DNA of 9,363 nt from Verrucomicrobia bacterium UBA6775 (GTDB lineage: Bacteria > Verrucomicrobiota > Verrucomicrobiia > Limisphaerales > UBA1096), in contig DKGH01000034.1 in assembly GCA_002453165.1 (NCBI GenBank), positions 1 to 9,363 of the forward strand, written 5' to 3'. The notes below the pieces were generated by a model that was not told the origin of the DNA, searched no databases, and saw only the letters and a program-made list of their open reading frames with translations. A program made the position numbers and the translations under genes. Below are positions 1 to 6,910 of the stretch, piece by piece. How positions within the stretch are numbered: the first letter of the stretch is position 1; every line of letters starts with the position of its first letter.

Positions 1-42
1 CGAGGCGTTACAATGCTCCTTGATTAACAGTTAAATTTTTTG
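1..42 (+). other. Tail of upstream region, probably end of a + strand gene
   Basis: All three forward frames are open from the window edge to an early stop (TGA at 21-23, TAA at 25-27, TAA at 32-34), so any of them could be the C-terminus of an upstream gene. The terminator immediately downstream, with its T-run on the + strand, implies that transcription arrives from the left. Too little is visible to name a product. Confidence 0.3.
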
Positions 43-70
43 AAAGCCCGCTTAACGGCGGGCTTTTTTT
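43..70 (+). terminator. Rho-independent terminator
   Basis: The sequence shows a perfect 9-bp stem (AAAGCCCGC at 43-51 pairing with GCGGGCTTT at 58-66), a 6-nt loop (TTAACG) and a run of seven T at 64-70. The T-run is on the + strand only, so it ends a rightward transcript from outside the window. It lies just 18 bp before the first start codon. A promoter for the next gene must therefore overlap the hairpin or lie upstream of it; otherwise that gene depends on read-through. Confidence 0.9.
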
Positions 71-88
71 GTGACAATTCAAAATTGA

Positions 89-1633
89 ATGACTGAGAGT
101 TCCTCAGATTTCATCTTACTGAATCCCAGAGACAATGTCGCGACAGCGCGTCGGACGTTGAAAAACGGATCAAATATGACCTTGAGTGGCGAGTCAATTA
201 AGTTGCTCCGGACGATTCCTGGTGGGCACAAGGTTGCCTTGTCGTCCTTATCGGTTGGGCAGGAGTTGATTAAGTACGGTCAAAATATTGGATTTGCAAA
301 GGCGGATATCGAAGCCGGTGAATGGGTTCACACGCATAATGTTGAACTTAAGGAAGTCGGGAGAGACTACGGATTTTGTGAAGATTTTAAACAGCTGGAA
401 CCAATCGAGGATAAAGGGGATGCGTTCTCGGGTTTTGCCCGGGCAAAAGGAAGGGCTGGTACCCGAAACTACATTGCAGTGATTTCCAGTGTGAATTGCT
501 CAGCCACAGTATCGCGTTACGTCGCGGATCATTTTCGAACCAATGATTTCACTCGGGAATTTTCAAACGTGGATGGGGTCGTGGCGTTTACTCACAAAGG
601 CGGTTGTAGCTATGATCCCAATCACGGTCATGAGTTGTTGCAACGAGTCATAGCCGGCATGGCGCGTCATCCTAACATCGGTGGTTATCTACTCGTAGGT
701 TTGGGCTGCGAGGTAAATCAAATTCCAGCCTTGGTTGATGCCCACCAACTCGATCAACTGGAGGAGGGCGAACAGGCACCCTCGTTTTTGACAATTCAGC
801 AGACAGGTGGTGTCAGGAAAACCGTGGAGTCGGCCATCAAGGCAGTTAAAGAAATGTTGCCAAATGTGAACGCCCAGAAGCGTACACCTCAGCCGGTTAG
901 CAAATTGACTCTGGCGATGAACTGTGGAGGGTCGGATTCCAATAGCGGCGTCTCGGCCAACCCTGCATTGGGGTTGGCGTCGGATGAATTGGTCCGCCGG
1001 GGTGCAGCATCGGTTTTTGGTGAGACGACAGAGATATATGGTGCTGAACATTTGTTGACCCGTCGCGCGGCAAGTCGTGAAGTGGGCGAAAAACTAATTT
1101 CGCAAATTCGCTGGTGGGAGGAACACACAAAAATGTTTGGTTCAACCATCGACAACAATCCTTCCCCGGGGAACAAGGACGGAGGGCTAACGACGATTTT
1201 CGAAAAAAGTCTGGGCGCCGTTGCCAAGGCGGGCCAGGCGCCACTTGCGGCTGTTTACGATTATGCGGAGCAAATCACAACCAAGGGGTTGTGTTTCATG
1301 GACACCCCCGGGAATGATCCCGTGAGCATGACCGGGCTTGTGAGCGGTGGTTGCAATGTGGGCGTTTTCACAACAGGTCGGGGTAGTGTTTATGGGTGTA
1401 AACCGTCTCCGTGTATCAAGGTTGCGACCAACTCGCCGCTGTACAACTGGATGGAGGAGGACATGGACATCAACGCCGGCACGATTCTTGACGGCAACGA
1501 GACTGTCGAGCAGGTGGGTGCTCGGATTTACGAGAAAATTATCTCGGTGGCTAGCGGAGAGAAAACCAAGAGCGAACTTGCTGGGATGGGGGATGAAGAA
1601 TTTGCGCCTTGGATGCTTGGGCCCACTCTGTAA
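89..1633 (+). CDS. uxaA: UxaA/GarD-family sugar-acid dehydratase (altronate dehydratase-like)
   Basis: This 514-residue protein belongs to the altronate/galactarate dehydratase family, whose members dehydrate sugar acids to 2-keto-3-deoxy acids using a divalent metal (Fe2+ or similar). The N-terminal SAF-like domain (about 1-95) contains the VHTHNVEL stretch at 80-87. The main domain opens with the family hallmark GRAGTRNYIAVISSVNCS (121-138). Further conserved blocks are GCEVNQ (206-211), NCGGSDSNSGVSANPALG (278-295), FMDTPGNDPVSMTG (403-416) and FTTGRGSVYG (427-436). The length matches E. coli UxaA and GarD (about 495-523), so the protein is complete. The ATG at 89 has no Shine-Dalgarno sequence, and the in-frame codon just upstream is TGA. 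Altronate, galactarate or a related acid could be the substrate, and the sequence alone does not decide. The symbol is therefore a family-level assignment. The next gene, a cupin, starts 4 bp after the stop. Confidence 0.85.
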   Translation: MTESSSDFILLNPRDNVATARRTLKNGSNMTLSGESIKLLRTIPGGHKVALSSLSVGQELIKYGQNIGFAKADIEAGEWVHTHNVELKEVGRDYGFCEDFKQLEPIEDKGDAFSGFARAKGRAGTRNYIAVISSVNCSATVSRYVADHFRTNDFTREFSNVDGVVAFTHKGGCSYDPNHGHELLQRVIAGMARHPNIGGYLLVGLGCEVNQIPALVDAHQLDQLEEGEQAPSFLTIQQTGGVRKTVESAIKAVKEMLPNVNAQKRTPQPVSKLTLAMNCGGSDSNSGVSANPALGLASDELVRRGAASVFGETTEIYGAEHLLTRRAASREVGEKLISQIRWWEEHTKMFGSTIDNNPSPGNKDGGLTTIFEKSLGAVAKAGQAPLAAVYDYAEQITTKGLCFMDTPGNDPVSMTGLVSGGCNVGVFTTGRGSVYGCKPSPCIKVATNSPLYNWMEEDMDINAGTILDGNETVEQVGARIYEKIISVASGEKTKSELAGMGDEEFAPWMLGPTL

Positions 1634-1637
1634 CGCC

Positions 1638-2012
1638 ATGGAAATTGTTAACCTCGACCAAGCGGAGCCGTTTCGAACCAAGGACGGATCGGAGATTCGT
1701 GAATTGCTCGCGCACCGGAATTCGAGTATTCGCAACCAAAGCTTGGCCGAGGCAAAAATCCCAGTCGGGGGATCCACGATGGAGCATTATCACCCTAAGG
1801 CAGAGGAGATTTATTTCATTACTCATGGCATGGGGCGTATGCGGCTTGGCCAAGCGGAACGCGAAGTCAGGCCAGGGGATGCAATCGCCATACCGCCTGG
1901 CCAAGCACATAAACTGTGGAATACAGGCAAAGAACCGTTGTGCCTGTTGTGCTGTTGCGCCCCGGCTTACGAGCACGAGGACACAATTATTACCGAGCTT
2001 GGCCAAGCGTGA
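1638..2012 (+). CDS. Small single-domain cupin (cupin_2, metal-binding)
   Basis: This 124-residue protein has both cupin motifs. Motif 1 is GSTMEHYHPKAEEIYFITHG (45-64), with candidate metal ligands His50, His52 and Glu56. Motif 2 is PGDAIAIPPGQAHKLWN (79-95), with His91. Such small cupins include sugar-binding or isomerase-like proteins of the mannose-6-phosphate isomerase C-domain type; the exact activity cannot be read here. The ATG at 1638 is chosen because the frame is open further left only as an overlap inside the dehydratase gene, and because this start gives a normal cupin N-terminus. The gene follows the dehydratase by 4 bp, so a shared sugar-acid role is plausible. A Cys-rich strand LCLLCCCAPAY (101-111) is unusual but lies in the last beta strand. 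The gene holds two exact copies of the CTTGGCCAAG palindrome, and the second abuts the stop codon. Confidence 0.85.
   Translation: MEIVNLDQAEPFRTKDGSEIRELLAHRNSSIRNQSLAEAKIPVGGSTMEHYHPKAEEIYFITHGMGRMRLGQAEREVRPGDAIAIPPGQAHKLWNTGKEPLCLLCCCAPAYEHEDTIITELGQA
1844..1855. repeat. Iterated palindrome copy 1 (GCTTGGCCAAGC)
   Basis: This is a perfect 12-bp palindrome in the cupin gene, read as Leu-Gly-Gln (residues 70-72). It belongs to the set of nine CTTGGCCAAG sites described in the findings. Confidence 0.85.
1997..2008. repeat. Iterated palindrome copy 2 (GCTTGGCCAAGC)
   Basis: This perfect 12-bp palindrome is read as Leu-Gly-Gln (residues 121-123). It forms the last codons of the cupin gene, directly before Ala and the TGA stop. 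Confidence 0.85.
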
Positions 2013-2065
2013 GATTGCGCTGGCTGCCCTTTCGGTGCAATGTGAGTGCGGCCTTGGCCTAGCGT

Positions 2066-2314
2066 ATGTATCAACCCACGACGGTCCGACTTTTCATCAA
2101 GCCATTTTGCGGATGGTGTGCGGAGGCGATGGATTGGCTGGATCGAAACAAGATCAAATATCAGGTGCTTGATGTGACTTCCGACCGGTCAGCCTGGGAT
2201 GAAATGTTCCGGCTCACCAATCAGAGTTTCGCGCCGGTAATCGAAGTGGACGGCGAGGTGCTGGCCGATTTTGGTGCCACTGAGCTGGCGCAATTTTGGA
2301 ATTCTTTAGGATAG
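2066..2314 (+). CDS. Glutaredoxin-like protein
   Basis: This 82-residue thioredoxin-fold protein has the order beta strand (VRLFIKP, 7-13), dithiol active site CGWC (Cys15 and Cys18), helix, a second strand (YQVLDVT), the cis-proline region FAPVIEVDG (Pro57) and a final helix after DFGATEL. This matches class I glutaredoxin-type proteins, which reduce protein disulfides or mixed disulfides using glutathione or another low-molecular-weight thiol in the cytoplasm. The usual TVP before the cis-proline is here FAP. CGWC differs from the classical CPYC, so partner specificity is open. The ATG at 2066 follows a 53-bp gap that contains a decayed copy of the CTTGGCCAAG palindrome (2052-2063). lipA starts 5 bp after the stop, so the two are probably co-transcribed. 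Confidence 0.82.
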   Translation: MYQPTTVRLFIKPFCGWCAEAMDWLDRNKIKYQVLDVTSDRSAWDEMFRLTNQSFAPVIEVDGEVLADFGATELAQFWNSLG

Positions 2315-2319
2315 CATCG

Positions 2320-3291
2320 ATGTCGGAAACACTTCCCCTTCATAAGAGAAAACGTATTCCCGAGTGGCTTCGGTTGAAACTTCCTCGCAGTAGTGCCTTT
2401 ACAAAGACGCGTGGGCTGCTTGAGGAGTTGGACCTAAATACGGTCTGCGAAAGTGCCAAGTGCCCGAATCATTGGGAGTGTTGGAGCAAAGGCACTGCGA
2501 CATTCATGATTGCGGGAGATCGCTGTACGCGAGCCTGTGGATTTTGTGCTGTTAGCACGGCTAAGCCATTGCCTTTGGAGAGTGATGAACCTACCCGTGT
2601 CGCCGAGGCCACATTCAGAATGAAGCTTAAGCATGTCGTCATTACGGCTGTGGCACGCGACGATTTAAAGGATGGGGGAGCGACTCATTTTCAAGAGACC
2701 ATCGAGGCGGTGCGTCGTCGCAATCCGGAGATAGTAATTGAGGTGTTAGTTCCCGATTTTCTCGACAAGGATGAGTCGCTTCAAAAAGTGTTGGATGCTT
2801 GGCCGGAGATTTTTAATCACAACATGGAAACCGTTCGTAGATTAACGCCTCAGGTTAGGTCACGAGCAGCGTACGATCGATCGCTTTCTGTACTACGAAA
2901 GGTAAAGGAGAGGGGTGTAGGAATAATCCACACCAAGTCTGGCATTATGCTCGGTTTAGGCGAGACTGAGGAGGAACTTTTCGAGACGATGAGAGATCTG
3001 CGCAATGCCCGGTGCGACATTCTTACGCTTGGACAATACCTTCAGCCGAGCCTATGTCATTTGCCTGTGGCGGAATACATTTCCCCTGAGAAATTTGATG
3101 AATATGGGGAGGTGGCACGAGAAATGGGGTTCATGCACGTGGCCAGTGGGCCGATGGTGCGCAGTTCCTATCATGCGGACGAATTTAAGCTTCCTCACTC
3201 CGGGGATAACTTTTATGCGGATGAATCTAAGCTTCCTCACCCCGGGGATAACTTTTTTAAATTAGGCACAGGAAAATCTTTTCAAGCCTGA
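2320..3291 (+). CDS. lipA: Lipoyl synthase LipA
   Basis: This 323-residue radical-SAM enzyme inserts two sulfurs into protein-bound octanoyl groups to make lipoyl cofactors for pyruvate and 2-oxoglutarate dehydrogenases and the glycine cleavage system. The auxiliary [4Fe-4S] ligands are Cys43, Cys48 and Cys54 (CESAKCPNHWEC). The radical-SAM ligands are Cys69, Cys73 and Cys76 (CTRACGFC). The conserved C-terminal RSSYHAD (281-287) provides the serine that ligates the auxiliary cluster. Other family blocks include HNMETV (167-172) and LGLGET (211-216). The ATG at 2320 is preferred over the in-frame TTG at 2296, which lies inside the glutaredoxin gene; a partial Shine-Dalgarno (TAGGA, 2307-2311) precedes the ATG. 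After the family's normal end, the protein carries a duplicated 14-residue segment and a short tail, an extension of roughly 30 residues. Confidence 0.96.
   Translation: MSETLPLHKRKRIPEWLRLKLPRSSAFTKTRGLLEELDLNTVCESAKCPNHWECWSKGTATFMIAGDRCTRACGFCAVSTAKPLPLESDEPTRVAEATFRMKLKHVVITAVARDDLKDGGATHFQETIEAVRRRNPEIVIEVLVPDFLDKDESLQKVLDAWPEIFNHNMETVRRLTPQVRSRAAYDRSLSVLRKVKERGVGIIHTKSGIMLGLGETEEELFETMRDLRNARCDILTLGQYLQPSLCHLPVAEYISPEKFDEYGEVAREMGFMHVASGPMVRSSYHADEFKLPHSGDNFYADESKLPHPGDNFFKLGTGKSFQA
3173..3256 (+). repeat. Two-copy 42-bp tandem repeat in the 3' end of lipA
   Basis: Units 3173-3214 and 3215-3256 are directly adjacent and match at 39 of 42 positions; the three differences are all C/T transitions. 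The unit length is a multiple of three, so the protein repeats ADEFKLPHSGDNFY as ADESKLPHPGDNFF (residues 286-299 and 300-313). Two of the three changes alter the amino acid (Phe to Ser and Ser to Pro). Confidence 0.97.
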
Positions 3292-3317
3292 GTGCCAATT
3301 TAAAAACCTTACTAGTT

Positions 3318-5234
3318 GTGTTGCCAAAGTTCCAACTGATAACGCTTAGCGGGTTGGTGCTCCTAGCCGGAGGGGTTCCATTGGTGTTAGGCCAGGCGCC
3401 TGCGGGAACGACCATCGAAAATTTTCGAGTCTCGGAAAAGTCGGCAGATGGGAATCAAACCACTCAGCTTCGTGGTGCGCAGGCTGTTTTTCGCGAAGAT
3501 GGTCAACTTGCCCTCAGTGATCCTCGCTTGATTTCAGTAAATGCCGAAGGCAAAACGAATCTTGTTTTTCAAGCAAGCGAATGTCTCTACAATCAGGACA
3601 CCAAGGAAATAACCTCCCCGGGGCAGTTGTCGCTGTCCACATCTGATGGCCAAATGCAGTTAAGTGGAGTTGGTTTTTCCGGGAGTCTAACCGGACCATT
3701 GTTGACAGTCTCCAGAGGTGTTAAGGCGCACCTAAACAAAAAATTGAGAGGAGTTCCTCTTGGTCAAGCATCGACAAATCCTGCTGAGGGTGTTCCTGCA
3801 GATGTCATTCAAATTTCCTCTACTCAATTCGAACTCCAACCCGGTCAGGCGGAATTTCGTGAATCGGTCACTGTTACCGACGTTGACGGGACACTAAAAA
3901 GCCGTGTTATTAAAATCGGGTTGCACGAAGAGGATTGGGAGCTTCAATGGATTCAGGCTCAGGGCGGTGTGGTGGTTCAAAATGACGGGTTCAAAACGAC
4001 GAGCGATTTGGCTGTATACGATTTGGCCGCTGGCACTGTGCTGTTCCGTGGGAAGCCACATTGGGAGATGGATGATCGATCCGGTCGCGCTGACCTGTTG
4101 TTGGTTCATCAGGAGTCGAAAGTAGTAAGCGCACAAGGCAACGTCTCGATGAAATTGCCAGCCGATTCCGGGGTGGAAAGCGGATTGTTCCAATTTTCAC
4201 CCACACAGCAAAATTCGCCCGAGGGTAAGGCCGAGTCGCTGGAGGTGAAGGCCCGGTATTTCGTCTTTCAACCCGCCAGCGAAATGCGCCCCGGTTACGC
4301 TCGGTACATTGGGTCAGTGCGATTGGCACGAGAGGGTAACAGCTTGGAGTGTCAGTATTTAAATATCGAACTTGGTGGAAAAGATGGCGGCGGAGTGAAA
4401 CAGGCCACGGCCATTGGTGCGAAGTTGTTTCAGGGAAGCGATCAAATAACTTCTCAATTCGCAGTTTACGATTTTGAAAACGGGATGATCCAGTTAAACA
4501 TGAATCCAACGTGGAATCTTAACGGGCAGGCCGGCCGCGCAGATCGGTTGGAGTTGCTACCCGATCAGGGCCGGTTTCGAGCGAACGGCAATGTGAGCAT
4601 GAAACTCCCTAAGCAAAGCGGTGGTATCGGATTTATTTTTCCAGAACAGGACGCAGAAAAAAACGAAGGCACCGGTTCGCCATTGTTGGTTGATTGTGAA
4701 ACATTTGAATATCGCCGGGCGGTCGCCGAGGGTGATCCCGATTCCGCGGAGTTTCAAGGCAACGTGCGCTTGGCCAACGACACCGGTTTTATCGTTCACG
4801 CGCAGTCGGTTGCCCTGAGTATCGATCCTGTCGAAAATGAACTGAATTCCCTTGTGGCGACCGGACGATTAAACGGGGCGACAGCGGGGCAGAATTCGAT
4901 GCGATTCATTGGGAACCGCTTGGTTTATGACCGCGAGGCCGATACGGTTCGCCTAACCGGCGAGCCAAGTGTGGAGATTCACACACGACAGGAAGGGGCC
5001 GACGTGGTTGCGCTTGGCCAAGCGGCTCAATACGGTGTGAACACCGGCCAACTGAAACTCACCGGCAACCCGGTTTTGCGCACCCCGGAAGGGGAGTTGC
5101 GGGGCAACGTGGTGATCTACGACCAACAGGCCAAGCGATTGCGGGCCAGCGGTCGCTGGAAGATGATTCTGAATGCAAAAATGATCAGGCAAATGCAACA
5201 ATCTCCGGACAATGCCAACTCGCCCCAGCCATGA
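3318..5234 (+). CDS. LptC/OstA (LptA)-type multidomain LPS-transport protein
   Basis: This 638-residue exported protein begins with a hydrophobic segment (about 5-25) that is either a signal peptide (possible cleavage near LGQA) or an LptC-like membrane anchor. Residues 30-140 resemble an LptC-type beta-jellyroll, with LRGAQAVF and the later SPGQLSL and DGQMQLSGVGF. Three OstA/LptA-like segments follow, at about 165-281, 308-431 and 457-612. Segments A and B share the element GRAD...GNVSMKLP (ending at 281 and 431), and B and C share the pattern FQGNVRLA or similar. LptA and LptC carry lipopolysaccharide from the inner to the outer membrane. At about 185-190 residues each in E. coli, they are far shorter than this protein. 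The start is GTG 3318 (or TTG 3321); no ATG gives a signal sequence and no Shine-Dalgarno is visible. The ATGA overlap with lptB supports the role. Family-level identification is firm; the exact domain boundaries are my estimate. Confidence 0.8.
   Translation: MLPKFQLITLSGLVLLAGGVPLVLGQAPAGTTIENFRVSEKSADGNQTTQLRGAQAVFREDGQLALSDPRLISVNAEGKTNLVFQASECLYNQDTKEITSPGQLSLSTSDGQMQLSGVGFSGSLTGPLLTVSRGVKAHLNKKLRGVPLGQASTNPAEGVPADVIQISSTQFELQPGQAEFRESVTVTDVDGTLKSRVIKIGLHEEDWELQWIQAQGGVVVQNDGFKTTSDLAVYDLAAGTVLFRGKPHWEMDDRSGRADLLLVHQESKVVSAQGNVSMKLPADSGVESGLFQFSPTQQNSPEGKAESLEVKARYFVFQPASEMRPGYARYIGSVRLAREGNSLECQYLNIELGGKDGGGVKQATAIGAKLFQGSDQITSQFAVYDFENGMIQLNMNPTWNLNGQAGRADRLELLPDQGRFRANGNVSMKLPKQSGGIGFIFPEQDAEKNEGTGSPLLVDCETFEYRRAVAEGDPDSAEFQGNVRLANDTGFIVHAQSVALSIDPVENELNSLVATGRLNGATAGQNSMRFIGNRLVYDREADTVRLTGEPSVEIHTRQEGADVVALGQAAQYGVNTGQLKLTGNPVLRTPEGELRGNVVIYDQQAKRLRASGRWKMILNAKMIRQMQQSPDNANSPQP
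5012..5023. repeat. Iterated palindrome copy 3 (GCTTGGCCAAGC)
   Basis: The perfect palindrome extends to 14 bp (5011-5024). It lies in the lptA-like gene and is read as Leu-Gly-Gln (residues 566-568). Confidence 0.85.
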
Positions 5235-5953
5235 GTTTGTTGGAGGCAAGAGGCTTGGCCAAGCAGTTCAAAAAACGGCAGGTCGTCAATGGCATCTCAA
5301 TCTCGGTATCACCCGGAGAGATCGTCGGCTTGTTGGGGCCAAATGGTGCGGGCAAAACCACGACGTTTAACATGATCGTGGGGCTGGTGAAACCGGACGA
5401 TGGCGAGGTGGTTTTCGAGGGAAACACGATCGTCAGCAAACCGATGCACGCCCGGGCCCGGTTGGGAATCGGCTACCTGACTCAGGAGCCATCTGTTTTT
5501 AGAAAACTAACTGTCGAACAAAACATTCTGGCAATTCTGGAGACCTGCACGAGGGATAAGGTCGAGCAGAAGGCCCGTTTGAAATCTTTGCTGGAGGAAT
5601 TGGATTTGACGTCACTCGCCAAGAGCAAGGCGTACACGTTAAGCGGAGGCGAAAAACGTCGATTGGAAATCACCCGGGCACTGGTCACCTCTCCCCGGAT
5701 GTTACTTTTGGATGAGCCGTTTAGTGGCATTGATCCCATTGCAGTGTACGAGGTTCAGAAAATTCTAAAGAGCCTGACCGAGCGCAGGATGGGAATCCTG
5801 ATCACCGATCACAACGTACGTGAAACTCTTAAACTGGTCGACCGGGCCTATATCATCCACAAGGGGGATGTGCGATGTGAGGGCGAGGCGGAGCATCTCG
5901 TCAACGATCCCACCGCGCGGGACATTTATCTTGGCCCGGAATTTAATCTGTAA
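5231..5953 (+). CDS. lptB: LPS export ABC transporter ATP-binding protein LptB
   Basis: This 240-residue ATPase powers extraction of lipopolysaccharide from the inner membrane together with LptF and LptG, which are not in this window. Visible motifs are Walker A GPNGAGKT (36-43), Q-loop Gln85, signature LSGGE (137-141), Walker B LLLDEP (158-163), D-loop SGID and switch His194. The stretches YLTQEPSVFRKLTVEQNI (82-99), LSGGEKRRLEITRAL (137-151) and ITDHNVRETL (191-200) are diagnostic of LptB rather than of other ABC ATPases. The start ATG overlaps the stop of the preceding LptC/OstA gene as ATGA, which indicates translational coupling; no separate Shine-Dalgarno is present. hprK begins 2 bp after the stop. 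Codons 9-11 (Leu-Ala-Lys) contain a copy of the CTTGGCCAAG palindrome. Confidence 0.96.
   Translation: MSLLEARGLAKQFKKRQVVNGISISVSPGEIVGLLGPNGAGKTTTFNMIVGLVKPDDGEVVFEGNTIVSKPMHARARLGIGYLTQEPSVFRKLTVEQNILAILETCTRDKVEQKARLKSLLEELDLTSLAKSKAYTLSGGEKRRLEITRALVTSPRMLLLDEPFSGIDPIAVYEVQKILKSLTERRMGILITDHNVRETLKLVDRAYIIHKGDVRCEGEAEHLVNDPTARDIYLGPEFNL
5253..5264. repeat. Iterated palindrome copy 4 (GCTTGGCCAAGC)
   Basis: This perfect 12-bp palindrome near the start of lptB is read as Leu-Ala-Lys (residues 9-11). A Leu-x-Lys pattern is common at this position in the family, so the word arose without an obvious amino-acid insertion. Confidence 0.85.
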
Positions 5954-5955
5954 TC

Positions 5956-6909
5956 ATGCCGGCAAAAAAGAAAACCAAGCGGGAGAAAGTTTCGACGCAG
6001 CATTTTTTTGAAGCGCAAGCCGGCCCGCTTCAAATGAAATTGGTCGCTGGGAAAAGCGGCTTAAGCCGGACGATTATTGAGCCGACCGTCAACAGACCGA
6101 GCTTGGCTTTGGCTGGATTCACAAAATATATCGCGTACAAGCGTATACAGGTTATTGGCAACGCTGAGGCTTATTACCTCAAGTCGTTGTCTGTAAGTGA
6201 GCGAACGAAGCGGTATAAAAAACTTTGTTCCTACAAGATTCCCTGCATCGTCTATACGCGAAATCTGCCTGTCGATAAGCAGCTCAAGTCGATTGCAAAC
6301 GAGGCAGGTGTGCCCATTTTTCAAACCCCGATGGTGACGATGCGGTTTGTCAATTTGGCTACTATCGAGCTTGATTTGCTCTTTGCGCCCCGTGATTCGG
6401 TGATCGGCAGCATGGTTGATGTCCACGGCATTGGCGTGTTGATTCGAGGGGAAAGCGGTATCGGAAAAAGTGAGACTGTACTTGAGTTAATCGAGAAAGG
6501 ATACAGCCTGGTTTCGGATGACGTGACAAAAGTCACCCTGCTGGACGGTCGCGAGATCATTGGTACAAGTTCCGAATTGTCACGCGATCACATGGAGGTG
6601 AGGGGAATTGGCATTATTAACGTGGGGGCGATGTTCGGGGCCAAGAGTGTTCGTACGGAAAAACGAATGGACTTGGTGGTGACATTGAAGGGGTGGAAAG
6701 AGTCGGACGATGTGGACAGACTGGGAATGGACGAGGAACACGTGAAAATTCTCGGGGTGAAGGTTCGGCACATTAGTATTCCCGTACGACCCGGTCGTAC
6801 TTTGGCCCGTTTGATAGAGGTCGCTGCGTTAAGTACAAAACTCAGTGCCGCAGGTTATAATCCTGCACGTGAGTTAAACGATCGATTGATCGCGAAGATG
6901 TCCAAGTAA
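5956..6909 (+). CDS. hprK: HPr kinase/phosphorylase HprK, divergent form
   Basis: HprK phosphorylates, and usually dephosphorylates, a serine of the PTS carrier protein HPr or a paralogue, linking carbon status to regulation. The 317-residue length is normal. The N-terminal domain is about 20-130. The kinase domain has Walker A GESGIGKS (165-172), the acidic pair SDD (187-189), the signature MEVRGIGIINV (213-223) and the C-terminal block PVRPGRTLARLIEVAA (277-292). Against Firmicute HprK as I recall it (APR..IHGVLVDIYG), the aligned segment here is APRDSVIGSMVDVHG (144-158). The conserved catalytic His of the HG pair is thus Ile150. The ATG follows the lptB stop by 2 bp without a Shine-Dalgarno, so translation is probably coupled. 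No HPr or other PTS gene is in the window. Confidence 0.9.
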   Translation: MPAKKKTKREKVSTQHFFEAQAGPLQMKLVAGKSGLSRTIIEPTVNRPSLALAGFTKYIAYKRIQVIGNAEAYYLKSLSVSERTKRYKKLCSYKIPCIVYTRNLPVDKQLKSIANEAGVPIFQTPMVTMRFVNLATIELDLLFAPRDSVIGSMVDVHGIGVLIRGESGIGKSETVLELIEKGYSLVSDDVTKVTLLDGREIIGTSSELSRDHMEVRGIGIINVGAMFGAKSVRTEKRMDLVVTLKGWKESDDVDRLGMDEEHVKILGVKVRHISIPVRPGRTLARLIEVAALSTKLSAAGYNPARELNDRLIAKMSK

Positions 6910-6910
6910 C

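Noticed and set aside
1347..1637. Upstream open extension of the cupin frame (ATG at 1347)
   Set aside because: It lies wholly inside the well-conserved 3' part of the dehydratase gene in another frame, and its translation is Arg/Trp-rich without cupin similarity.
1187..1777. Long antisense open frame of 196 codons opposite the dehydratase and cupin
   Set aside because: The sense genes have strong family motifs, and the antisense translation resembles nothing and is Arg/Pro/His-rich, as expected of a shadow frame.
1844..2063. Apparent 51-bp periodicity of palindrome-like sites (1844, 1895, 1997, 2052)
   Set aside because: The intervening sequence and protein do not repeat, one site is a functional cupin motif, and the last interval is 55, so spacing is probably coincidental.
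2296..2319. TTG start for lipA at 2296
   Set aside because: It lies inside the glutaredoxin gene, and the ATG at 2320 has a better upstream sequence.
3415..3428. Perfect 14-bp palindrome TCGAAAATTTTCGA
   Set aside because: It is a single copy inside a gene, and about 0.6 such palindromes are expected by chance in this length.
6879..6892. Inverted repeat CGATC-GATT-GATCG near the end of hprK
   Set aside because: It is short and within coding sequence without a T-run or further copies; chance is sufficient.
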